Below, piece after piece: positions 1-7,721 of a stretch of 7,988 bases of DNA (within the stretch, counting starts at the first letter, position 1; the number at the start of each line of letters is the position of its first letter). The stretch spans positions 1 to 7,988 of the forward strand of contig CALKHD010000137.1 in NCBI GenBank assembly GCA_938092195.1. Reading direction: 5' to 3'. The notes beneath the pieces were generated by a model. It was not told the DNA's origin, made no database searches, and saw only the letters and a list, made by a program, of their open reading frames with translations. The DNA is from an uncultured Flavobacteriales bacterium (GTDB taxonomy: Bacteria > Bacteroidota > Bacteroidia > Flavobacteriales_D > Sanyastnellaceae). Made by a program: the position numbers and the translations under genes.

Positions 1-3000
1 ATTTTGAGAACCAGATGAACATCGGATTCCAGGGGGAAGAAGACGACATTCTCAAAAACATCGAGGCGGGAAACATCAGCATGCCTCTCCAGAGCACGCT
101 GATTCAGGGAAGTCCGTCTTTGTTTGGTACCAAGCTCGAGACGCAGTGGGGCAAGGTGTACAACACCACCGTGTTCAGTCAGCAAAAGGGAGAGCGAAAG
201 GAAATCGAAGTTCAAGGGGGAGCTCAGACGCAGGAGTTTGACATTCGGGCCGACGATTACGAGGCCAACCGGCACTACTTCTTGTCCCAGTTCTTCCGAG
301 ATCAATACGACAATGCCATGCAGAGTTTGCCGGTGGTGAACTCAGGGGTGCGCATCACGCGGATCGAGGTGTATGCGGTCAACACGCAAGCCAACACTCA
401 GGATGTCCGAAACATTTTGGCCTTTACCGATGTGGGTGAGCACCCGGATTTCCTGTCGGGAGACTTGCCCGTTCAGGATTTGACGGACGATCCGGGCCTG
501 GGCATCAACCTGAACCGCGCTCCGAGCAACTTTAACAACGACATTTTCCTCGACATGACGGGGAATCCAGATGTCATGGGCTTCAGTGCCGCGGGAGGCG
601 CGATCGCCGCATTCACAGGCGATGATGGCCAGCCCATTTATTCACCAGGCATTCACTACGAGAGGGTGGGCAACGCCCGTCGTTTGTCACCAACAGAGTT
701 CACCTACAACGACCGCTTGGGCTTCATCAGCCTGCGTCAATCTCTGAACAATGCAGAGGTTTTGGCGGTGGCTTATGAGTACACGTTGCAAGGCGAGACC
801 TATCAAGTGGGAACCCTGAGTCAAGACGGATACGTGGCGCCGGGGGCCTTGTTGCTGAAAATGCTCAAGAGTTCGGTGACACGGGTGCTCTTGGAAAATG
901 GAGACCGCGCGCCATTGTGGGATCTGATGATGAAAAACGTCTATTCGCTGGGCGCTTTTGGTTTGAGTTCCGAGGATTTTCGAATTGGAATTTGGTACAA
1001 TGATCCCTCCACAGGGGTGGATTTGAATTACATCCCACGCGCGCCATTGGAGGGGGAGCTCTTGATTCAGGTGTTGGGCATGGACCGCATCGACATCAAT
1101 GGTCAGCCGCAGCCAGACGGGGTGTATGACTTTGTGGACAATGCCGCCACTCAAGGGGGCACCATGAACAGCCAAAATGGCCGGGTATTTCTGCCTTCGG
1201 TCGAGCCGTTTGGAAAGTCCCTCAGGGATGAGATCGAAGCTCGGGTTTCCGACCCGGATCAGGCCCAGTCCTTGATTCAGACGGTGGTTTTTCAACCCCT
1301 TTACGATTCCACCAAAACGGCCGCTCAGCAGATTCCATCGTTGAACCGCTTTCGGATCAAGGGCCAATACCAGAGTCAGATCAGTTCCGAGATCATGCTG
1401 AACTCCTATAACATTCCCGAAGGGTCTGTTTCGGTTACGTCGGGCGGGGCGCGGTTGATTGAAAACCAGGACTACACGGTGGATTACAATCTGGGCCGTG
1501 TTCGAATCATCAACGATGGTCTTTTGGAGAGTGGTCAGCCCATCCGTGTGTCCTTGGAGAGCAACAGCTTGTTCAACATCCAGACCAAGACGTTGCTGGG
1601 CACCAGGTTCGATTATGCGCCAAGCGAGGAGCTGGCTTTGGGGGCTACATTTTTGAACCTCAGGGAACGGCCGCTGACCCAAAAGGTGAACATTGGGGAT
1701 GAGCCCGTGAACAACACCATCATGGGGGCAGACTTTACCTGGTCCCGTTCTAGTCAGTTCCTGACCGACCTCCTGGACAAGTTGCCTTTGCTGGATGCCT
1801 CGGCACCGTCCAACATCAACATCAGTGCGGAGGCGGCGTATTTGATTCCCGGCCACAGCCGAGCTGTGGGAAAAGAAGGAAACGCCTACATCGATGACTT
1901 TGAAGGCTCTCAAAGCGCCATCGACATTCGTTCGTGGACCCAATGGAGCTTGGCCAGCACGCCCAAATTGCAGCCCGACCTTTTCCCCGAAGGAGATGTG
2001 GAGGACAGTTTGTTGTTCAACTACAACCGGGCAAGGATGAATTGGTACACCATCGACCCCAGCTTTTTTGGTGGAGGCCTTCAGGACGGCCAAGTCGACG
2101 TGGATGTGAGGTCCAATCACCTGATGAGGTTGGTGGAGAACAAGGAGGTTTTTCCAAACCGTCAGCTGCCGTTGGGAACACCAGAGAACCTTCCCACGTT
2201 TGACCTTTCGTTTGACCCCACGGTGCGGGGACCATACAACTATCTTCCCGCAGAGGGCATTGGGCCGGTTCCCGGTTTGAACGCGGACGGGTCATTGCAG
2301 GCCCCTGAGGAACGTTGGGGAGGCATTCAGCGCGCGCTTTTGACCACGGACTTCGAGCTCTCCAATGTGGAGTACATCCAATTCTGGGTCATGGATCCTT
2401 TCAATGACGACAGCGAGAATGACACAGGAGGAGACCTGTATTTCAACCTGGGTTCCATCAGTGAAGACTTGTTGAACGACGGCCAATTGGCGTTTGAAAA
2501 TGGATTGCCATCGCCGAACCAACCCGCTCCTGTGGTGCAGACCACGTGGGGCAATGTGGCAGATCCGACCACGTTCAATGTGGTCAACGCATTTGACAAT
2601 TCGACCGGAGACTACAGCCAGCAAGACGTGGGTCTGGACGGTTTGAATTCGCAAGAAGAGCAAGCCTTTTTCGGCGATTGGTTGAATGGGCTGCAAGGGG
2701 TGCTGGAACCGGATGCATACAGCGCCGTTCTGGCGGACCCTTCGGCGGACGACTTCCGTTATTTCCGTGATCCTGTGGCCCAAGCCAACGAGGAGAATGT
2801 GCTCGAGAGGTACAGATTCTTCAATGGTTATGAGGGCAATTCAAGCACGGCTCAGCCAGAGGGATACCCGGTGGCTTCCACCACATTGCCCAACACCGAG
2901 GACTTGAATGAGGACCTGACGTTGAGTGCCATTGAGAGCTACTTCCAGTATCGCATCCCCATGCGTCCAGGTGAACTCAATGAGGCCAACATTGGCCGCA

Positions 3001-6000
3001 ACTACTTGTCGGACGTGTTGCTGGCTGAAAAGCCCATGCCCAATGGTGAAACCCGTCAAGTCAAGTGGTTGCAATTCAAGGTTCCGATTCGTGATTTCCA
3101 GGACCGCGTCGGTGGAATCAGTGACTTCCGAAGCATTCGTTTCATGCGGATTTTCATGAAAGGTTGGAGACAGCCGGTTACCATGCGTTTTGCGCGTTTG
3201 GAACTCATCCGTGGTGAGTGGCGAAAATTCGAGGCCAGCTTGGCTGGGCCTCAGGAAATTGAGCCCGATGACCCCAGCTCAACTTCGTTTGCCATTTCAG
3301 CGGTGAACCTTGAAGAGAATGGATTTCGTCAGCCCATCAACTATGTGATTCCTCCGGGAATCACCCGGGAGATCAACGTGGCAACGGCGAACCAAGCCCA
3401 GCTGAATGAGCAGTCTTTGCAGCTTGAGGTGTGTGGTTTGGAAGACGGAGACGCCCGCGCTGCTTACCGCAACATCAATTTTGACATGCGGATGTACAAG
3501 CGACTGCGCATGTTCGTTCACGCCGAGGCTGCGCGGTCAGATGAGCCATTGGAATCCGATGACTTGACCTGTTTTGTTCGACTGGGATCTGACTTTGTCG
3601 ACAACTACTATGAGTACGAAATCCCGCTTCAGGTGACCCCATGGGGAATCAGTGAAGAGACGGAGATTTGGCCCGAAGCGAACGAAGTGGACCTCCGGTT
3701 CCAAGACCTTCAAAACCTGAAAATCAGCAGGCCTGTGGGTTACCCCCTCTTCCAAGAGTACAGCAATTTTGTGGATGGTGCGAGGGTATCGGTGAGGGGA
3801 AACCCCAACTTGGCCAATGTGGTCACGGTGATGATCGGCATCCGCAACTCGGACAAAGACACCAATCCATTCAGTGCAGACGATGATGGCTTGGACAAGT
3901 GTGCCATTGTCTGGGCCAACGAGCTGCGGTTGTCAGAGTTCAATGAGGAAGGCGGCTGGGCTGCCACGGCTCAGATGCAAGCCACCTTGAGCGATTTGGG
4001 CAACCTGAATGTGGCCGCCAACATGTCCACGCCGGGATGGGGTGGATTGGAACAAAGGGTTCAGGAGCGCCAGCGTGAAACGATTCAAGGCGTCGATGCC
4101 AACACGACCCTGCAATTGGGCAAGTTTTTGCCTGACTTTTTGGGGGTGCAATTGCCGTTGTACTTGGGCTACAGTGAAACCGTTTCCACGCCTCAATTTG
4201 ACCCGCTCTCTCCGGACGTGGAGATTGCAGATGCGGGCTTGTCGACAGAGCGAAAGAAGAAATCACAGCAGATCAACCGAATCCGCAGCATCAATTTCTC
4301 CAACATCAAAATCGACCCACAGTTGGGTGGAGGCAAAGGGAAGAAGGGCAAGTCTGGACGCAAGTCTCAGAAGGAGAAAGAGGAAGAAACCGCCCGTCGC
4401 CTCAAAGGCGCAGACGATGTGACCAAAGAAAGAGAGATGGTGGCCGAACGCGGAGCTGCGGGTCGCCCGACCGCCGGAAGCGGCAAAAGCAGTGGTGGGT
4501 TTTTGGCCTTCCTCGACCCGGGGAACTTGTCGGCCAATTTTGCCTATACCGAGAACTATCAGCGTGACATCAACACCGAATTCAACATTCGCCGGAACTA
4601 CCGTGGGGGCATCCGTTATGACTTCACAAATCGGCCTAAGGAAATCAAGCCATTCTCTTGGATGGGCCGTTCCAAGGCCTTGCGTTGGCTCACGGACTTC
4701 AACTTCTATCCAGGGTTGAAGCAGGTGTCTGTGAACATGGGCATGGACCGCACCTATGAGGCCAGCCGTGTGAGGAACAACACCGCCGAGCTTTTGGGCA
4801 TTGAAACTGGAGTTTTGGTGAGCACCCAAGTGTTGAAGCAGTGGAATTGGACCCGGGACTACGTGGTCAAATGGGACCTGACCAAAAGCTTGAAGGTGGA
4901 CTACACGGGTGGGGCCACGGCCCTTGTGGGTGAGCCCACGGGTGTCATTGATCGAAATGATGCCGAGTCTTATGCCCAATACCGGGACACGGTCTTGACC
5001 AACATCGAAAACTTTGGTGAGGTCACCAGTTACGATCACAGGGTCACGGCCAGTTATCGCCTTCCGTTGGACAAATTCCCCTTGTTGGACTTTGCCAATG
5101 CAGATGTCCGCTACGAGGGCACATACCGTTGGGACCGCGCTCCCTTTGCCCAAGACAGCTTGGGTCACACCATTCAGAACAGCCGAAATGTGACCTTGAA
5201 CGGGCAGGCCAATCTGAAAACGCTGTACGACAAGGTGCCTTTGTTGAAGGAGATCAATTCAGGGAAGCGCAAGCGCGAGTTCATGAAGGAAAAGGAGAAG
5301 AGAAAGAAGGAGATCGAAAACGAGGACCGCGACGGATATGGAAATGTGGAGGAGGACGACAAGCCGCCGTTGTACATCGACCCGCTTTCTTTCGTGTTGA
5401 AGGCCATGATGTCGGTGAAGAGCGTCAATGTGAGCTACACCCGAAATGAAGGCCTGTTGCTGCCAGGCTTGGCCTCAGACTTGAAGGCCAGATATGGCGG
5501 TTTTGACTCTGCCTTGGAGTCCCCTGGCCTTCCTTTCTTGTTGGGGCATCAAAACACGGACTTGAACGGAAACCGAACGGGTGACTTTGCCCTGGATGCT
5601 GCGGGCAGAGGCTGGCTCACCAACAACCCTTACATCAATCAGACCTACCAGGAGAACTACAGTTCGAACCTGAATTTGCGCGCTCAATTGGAGCCCATTG
5701 AGGATTTGAAGATTGACCTCGAGGCCACCCGAAGCGAGAGTCGGAACCAGCAAAGCTTCTTCCGGTTCGATGAAGCTCTGGGGGACTGGCAGTTCCAATC
5801 TCCACAAAACGGAGGAAACTTCACCACCACCATCATGACGTGGCCTACGGCCTTTGTTCAGGATGATGAGACTTTTGACAGTGAGACCTGGCGTGAATTC
5901 AAGTTGGCCAGGCTCGACATGAGTGACCGCCTGAACAGCCAGACCTACAACCTGCCCAACAGTGAGCCCAATGGGTATTACCAGGGCTTTGGCCCAACGA

Positions 6001-6848
6001 GTGCATCGGTGACCATTCCTGCATTCATCGCGGCCTACACAGGTCAGCAAGCCGATCAAGTGAGCTTGGACCCCTTCAAGACCCGTTTGGCGCCCAACTG
6101 GAGGGTGAGTTATGATGGGCTGTCCAAAGGCAACCTCTTCAAGAATCGGGTGAAGCGATTCAGTTTGAACCACAGCTACAGGTCCACCATGACCACGTCT
6201 TATGTGACCAACCTGAGTTATGAGGCCGATGACTTGGGCCGGCCTGTGGCCTTTGACCAAAGCGCATTTGGCAATTACATCAACGAGCGTCAATACAACC
6301 AGGTGACCATCTCTGAGCAAATGAACCCGCTCATTGGTGTGGACGTCACCTTGAAAGCCAAGGGCAAAAACGAGCCGCAGTTCAAAGTGGAAATGCGCCG
6401 CGACAGGACCATCAATTTTGGATTGACCAACAACCAAATCACCGAAACAAAGAGCAATGCTTTGGTGATTGGAACGGGATATCGCATTGCCAATGTCCCC
6501 AACCCGTTCTTGAGGACCCGGGGCAAGTTGCCCATTCAGATGCTGCAGGAAACCGATGTGGTGCTTCGTTTGGACATCACGGTTCGGGACAACTCCACCG
6601 TCATCCGGAAACTGGATCCATTCGCTGTGGTTCAGGGAACGGACCCCGGGCAATTGAACAGGGAGAATCAGGTGACCGCGGGTCAAAAAGTGGCCAGCAT
6701 TAAGTTCAGCGCGGACCTTGAGGTGTCGCGAAAGTTGATTTTGCAGGCCTTCTTTGACGAGCAGTTGACCCGTCCGAAGGTGTCCACAAGCTTTGCGACC
6801 ACGAACGTGAAGAGCGGCATTGCGCTGCGCTTCAATCTCACGCAATAA
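1..6848 (+). CDS. sprA: Cell surface protein SprA, type IX secretion outer-membrane translocon (5' end missing)
   Basis: SprA forms the very large (36-strand) outer-membrane beta-barrel through which type IX secretion substrates cross, working with PorV and a plug protein; it is needed for gliding and secretion in flavobacteria. About 2281 residues are visible, against roughly 2400 in known SprA. The frame is open to the window edge (codons from position 3 read FENQMNIGFQGEEDD), so the ATG at 15 is internal and the signal peptide lies upstream. SprA-type landmarks, in order: GFQGEEDD (24-47), FSQQKGE near 174, PQPDGVYDFVD near 1107, ERPLTQKVNIGDEP near 1665, AYIDDFEGSQSAIDIRSW (from 1884), FARLELIRGEWRK near 3192, NELRLSEFNEEGGWAA near 3915, NWRVSYDGLSK near 6099, QVTISEQMNPLIGVD (from 6300), and a terminal barrel strand SGIALRFNLTQ directly before TAA. 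Alternating hydrophobic strands and short turns fill the C-terminal half. Two charged inserts interrupt it (about 4245-4497 and 5262-5369). There is no frameshift. The family assignment is by remembered motif similarity and is very secure. Confidence 0.96.
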   Translation, partial: FENQMNIGFQGEEDDILKNIEAGNISMPLQSTLIQGSPSLFGTKLETQWGKVYNTTVFSQQKGERKEIEVQGGAQTQEFDIRADDYEANRHYFLSQFFRDQYDNAMQSLPVVNSGVRITRIEVYAVNTQANTQDVRNILAFTDVGEHPDFLSGDLPVQDLTDDPGLGINLNRAPSNFNNDIFLDMTGNPDVMGFSAAGGAIAAFTGDDGQPIYSPGIHYERVGNARRLSPTEFTYNDRLGFISLRQSLNNAEVLAVAYEYTLQGETYQVGTLSQDGYVAPGALLLKMLKSSVTRVLLENGDRAPLWDLMMKNVYSLGAFGLSSEDFRIGIWYNDPSTGVDLNYIPRAPLEGELLIQVLGMDRIDINGQPQPDGVYDFVDNAATQGGTMNSQNGRVFLPSVEPFGKSLRDEIEARVSDPDQAQSLIQTVVFQPLYDSTKTAAQQIPSLNRFRIKGQYQSQISSEIMLNSYNIPEGSVSVTSGGARLIENQDYTVDYNLGRVRIINDGLLESGQPIRVSLESNSLFNIQTKTLLGTRFDYAPSEELALGATFLNLRERPLTQKVNIGDEPVNNTIMGADFTWSRSSQFLTDLLDKLPLLDASAPSNINISAEAAYLIPGHSRAVGKEGNAYIDDFEGSQSAIDIRSWTQWSLASTPKLQPDLFPEGDVEDSLLFNYNRARMNWYTIDPSFFGGGLQDGQVDVDVRSNHLMRLVENKEVFPNRQLPLGTPENLPTFDLSFDPTVRGPYNYLPAEGIGPVPGLNADGSLQAPEERWGGIQRALLTTDFELSNVEYIQFWVMDPFNDDSENDTGGDLYFNLGSISEDLLNDGQLAFENGLPSPNQPAPVVQTTWGNVADPTTFNVVNAFDNSTGDYSQQDVGLDGLNSQEEQAFFGDWLNGLQGVLEPDAYSAVLADPSADDFRYFRDPVAQANEENVLERYRFFNGYEGNSSTAQPEGYPVASTTLPNTEDLNEDLTLSAIESYFQYRIPMRPGELNEANIGRNYLSDVLLAEKPMPNGETRQVKWLQFKVPIRDFQDRVGGISDFRSIRFMRIFMKGWRQPVTMRFARLELIRGEWRKFEASLAGPQEIEPDDPSSTSFAISAVNLEENGFRQPINYVIPPGITREINVATANQAQLNEQSLQLEVCGLEDGDARAAYRNINFDMRMYKRLRMFVHAEAARSDEPLESDDLTCFVRLGSDFVDNYYEYEIPLQVTPWGISEETEIWPEANEVDLRFQDLQNLKISRPVGYPLFQEYSNFVDGARVSVRGNPNLANVVTVMIGIRNSDKDTNPFSADDDGLDKCAIVWANELRLSEFNEEGGWAATAQMQATLSDLGNLNVAANMSTPGWGGLEQRVQERQRETIQGVDANTTLQLGKFLPDFLGVQLPLYLGYSETVSTPQFDPLSPDVEIADAGLSTERKKKSQQINRIRSINFSNIKIDPQLGGGKGKKGKSGRKSQKEKEEETARRLKGADDVTKEREMVAERGAAGRPTAGSGKSSGGFLAFLDPGNLSANFAYTENYQRDINTEFNIRRNYRGGIRYDFTNRPKEIKPFSWMGRSKALRWLTDFNFYPGLKQVSVNMGMDRTYEASRVRNNTAELLGIETGVLVSTQVLKQWNWTRDYVVKWDLTKSLKVDYTGGATALVGEPTGVIDRNDAESYAQYRDTVLTNIENFGEVTSYDHRVTASYRLPLDKFPLLDFANADVRYEGTYRWDRAPFAQDSLGHTIQNSRNVTLNGQANLKTLYDKVPLLKEINSGKRKREFMKEKEKRKKEIENEDRDGYGNVEEDDKPPLYIDPLSFVLKAMMSVKSVNVSYTRNEGLLLPGLASDLKARYGGFDSALESPGLPFLLGHQNTDLNGNRTGDFALDAAGRGWLTNNPYINQTYQENYSSNLNLRAQLEPIEDLKIDLEATRSESRNQQSFFRFDEALGDWQFQSPQNGGNFTTTIMTWPTAFVQDDETFDSETWREFKLARLDMSDRLNSQTYNLPNSEPNGYYQGFGPTSASVTIPAFIAAYTGQQADQVSLDPFKTRLAPNWRVSYDGLSKGNLFKNRVKRFSLNHSYRSTMTTSYVTNLSYEADDLGRPVAFDQSAFGNYINERQYNQVTISEQMNPLIGVDVTLKAKGKNEPQFKVEMRRDRTINFGLTNNQITETKSNALVIGTGYRIANVPNPFLRTRGKLPIQMLQETDVVLRLDITVRDNSTVIRKLDPFAVVQGTDPGQLNRENQVTAGQKVASIKFSADLEVSRKLILQAFFDEQLTRPKVSTSFATTNVKSGIALRFNLTQ
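4245..4497 (+). other. Charged, glycine/lysine-rich insert within SprA
   Basis: This part of the sprA reading frame codes for a low-complexity hydrophilic stretch. It begins TERKKKSQQ, passes through a Gly/Lys run (GGGKGKKGKSGRKSQ), then a mixed KEKEEE tract, and ends in a Gly/Ala/Ser linker before strand-like sequence resumes at FLAFLDPGNLSANFAYTEN. It interrupts a beta-barrel region and is most likely an extended loop. Which side of the membrane it faces cannot be told from sequence alone. Confidence 0.7.
5262..5369 (+). other. Second charged insert within SprA, basic then acidic
   Basis: In the 33 codons at 5265-5363, 24 residues are Lys, Arg, Glu or Asp. The first half is mostly basic (KRKREFMKEKEKRKK) and the second half mostly acidic, ending EEDDK before PPLYIDPLSF. 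It lies between barrel-strand sequences and is probably a loop, possibly with a short helix at its start. Charged loops near this point are, from memory, common in SprA, but length and composition vary between species. Confidence 0.7.
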
Positions 6849-6853
6849 TCCCA

Positions 6854-6872
6854 GCAGAGAAGGCTGCTCTGC
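6854..6872 (+). other. Short inverted repeat between sprA and gcvH
   Basis: GCAGAG (6854-6859) and CTCTGC (6867-6872) can form a six-base-pair stem around a seven-base loop, in the 39-base gap after the sprA stop. A competing stem AGCAG/CTGCT (6853-6857 with 6864-6868) overlaps it. No T-run follows, so it does not look like a standard intrinsic terminator. It could be a weak attenuating or RNA-end-stabilising hairpin, or chance. Confidence 0.3.
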
Positions 6873-6887
6873 GCTACATTGCGTCGC

Positions 6888-7265
6888 ATGAACATTCCTG
6901 AAGGGCTCCACTATTCCAAGGACCACGAATGGGTGCGCGTCGAAGGTGACGTGGCCATTGTGGGCATCACTGATTTTGCTCAGTCTGAGCTTGGGGACAT
7001 TGTATTCGTAGAAGTTGAAACGGTGGATGAGGACCTTCCTTCAGAGGAGGTTTTTGGCACGATTGAAGCGGTGAAAACCGTGAGTGACCTCTTCATGCCC
7101 GTGGCGGGAACCGTCTTGGAATTCAACGAAGGCTTGGAAGACAATCCCGCCCTCATCAATGAGGATCCCTATGGGGAGGGCTGGGTGATCAAGATCAGGT
7201 TGGGCGAAGGTGCAGACCTCTCAGGGCTGCTGACAGCCGAGGCGTATGCCCAGGAGGTCGGCTGA
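6888..7265 (+). CDS. gcvH: Glycine cleavage system H protein (lipoyl carrier)
   Basis: GcvH is the small cytosolic protein whose lipoyl arm carries the aminomethyl group from the glycine decarboxylase (P protein) to the T protein and is then reoxidised by the L protein, yielding CO2, ammonia and methylene-tetrahydrofolate. The product is 125 residues, the usual family length. It opens MNIPEGLHYSKDHEWV, a typical bacterial GcvH start, and contains GITDFAQSELGDIVFVEV (residues 26-43). The lipoylation motif EAVKTVSD places the modified lysine at residue 63. NEDPYGEGWVIKI follows, as expected in the C-terminal half. The ATG at 6888 is preferred over an in-frame TTG at 6879 because it matches the family N-terminus; neither has a clear ribosome binding site. 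No gcvT or gcvP is visible nearby, so the other subunits must be elsewhere. The 3' end overlaps the next gene. Confidence 0.97.
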   Translation: MNIPEGLHYSKDHEWVRVEGDVAIVGITDFAQSELGDIVFVEVETVDEDLPSEEVFGTIEAVKTVSDLFMPVAGTVLEFNEGLEDNPALINEDPYGEGWVIKIRLGEGADLSGLLTAEAYAQEVG

Positions 7266-7677
7266 TTCCAGCTCCACTGGATTGTGGCGCGGATACAGTC
7301 CATGGATGGCCATGAATGTGGCTGTGGTCGCGTTGCACGGCATGCCAGGGGGTGAGCTTGGAGCGCACGATTGGTGGATGAATCAAAGGTTGGACATTTT
7401 GTTGCATGCTGTTTTGTTCGGTTTGTGGGGGATGACGGCCTTGATTGCCTTGCGAAAAGGAGGGGCGTCCTCTCGATTTTCTCGAAATGCGTGGCCGGTC
7501 ACGGTGTTTTTTGGACTTCTTTTTGGACTTTCTATGGAATGGGCTCAATCGGTCATTTTCCCAGGCAGGGGTGGGGATGTCGTTGATTTGATAGCGGATT
7601 TTTTGGGGTTGTGTGGAGCTGGAATTGCATTTCGGGCATTGTATTTGGAGTGGCCTGTGGGCAAGCGCACCCTTTAG
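7246..7677 (+). CDS. VanZ-family small integral membrane protein
   Basis: A 143-residue protein with four likely membrane segments at about residues 17-34, 50-69, 84-103 and 112-132. The VanZ-like signature is visible: a first helix ending in a Pro-Gly turn (MPGG, 33-36), a D-x-x-x-H motif in helix two (D50, H54), and SMEWAQSVIFPGRGGDVVDL (96-115) with E98, Q101, R108, D111 and D114, followed by a Gly-rich last helix. The family is named for enterococcal VanZ, linked to teicoplanin resistance, but most members, including those in Bacteroidota, have no known role, and resistance should not be inferred. The start at 7246 overlaps the gcvH 3' end by 20 bases. In-frame ATGs at 7306 and 7312 would truncate the first membrane helix, so 7246 is preferred, though not strongly. 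No Shine-Dalgarno sequence is seen at any candidate. The overlap suggests co-transcription with gcvH. Confidence 0.82.
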   Translation: MPRRSADSSSTGLWRGYSPWMAMNVAVVALHGMPGGELGAHDWWMNQRLDILLHAVLFGLWGMTALIALRKGGASSRFSRNAWPVTVFFGLLFGLSMEWAQSVIFPGRGGDVVDLIADFLGLCGAGIAFRALYLEWPVGKRTL

Positions 7678-7678
7678 A

Positions 7679-7686
7679 TTAATTTG
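7679..7686 (+). promoter_or_regulatory. Possible Bacteroidota-type -7 promoter element before tonB
   Basis: TTAATTTG differs at one defined position from the Bacteroidota -7 consensus TAnnTTTG and sits 35 bases before the tonB ATG, in the 44-base gap (7678-7721) after the VanZ-family gene. I could not find a convincing TTTG -33 element at the right distance upstream, so this is weak. Read-through from the upstream genes is the alternative. Confidence 0.22.
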
Positions 7687-7721
7687 GCCGACCATTGGCA
7701 AGGCCCAGCAAACCATCGAAC

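Noticed and set aside
15..17. ATG at 15 as the true start of sprA
   Set aside because: The frame stays open to the window edge and the sequence here already matches an internal SprA motif, with no signal peptide following.
687..2120. Long antisense open frame (477 codons) opposite sprA
   Set aside because: It lies wholly within a securely identified sprA frame, its translation resembles no family I know, and its composition fits a shadow of the sense-strand codon bias.
4263..5168. Antisense open frame (301 codons) opposite sprA
   Set aside because: Same reasoning: a composition shadow. Its hydrophobic tail is just the complement of the charged insert codons.
5475..6926. Long antisense open frame (483 codons) opposite the sprA 3' end and gcvH start
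   Set aside because: It overlaps two well-supported genes, shows no recognisable domain or start signal, and is explained by the sense-strand codon bias.
7685..7706. GGCC ... GGCC possible hairpin after the VanZ-family gene
   Set aside because: Only four base pairs with a twelve-base loop and no T-run, too weak to call a terminator.
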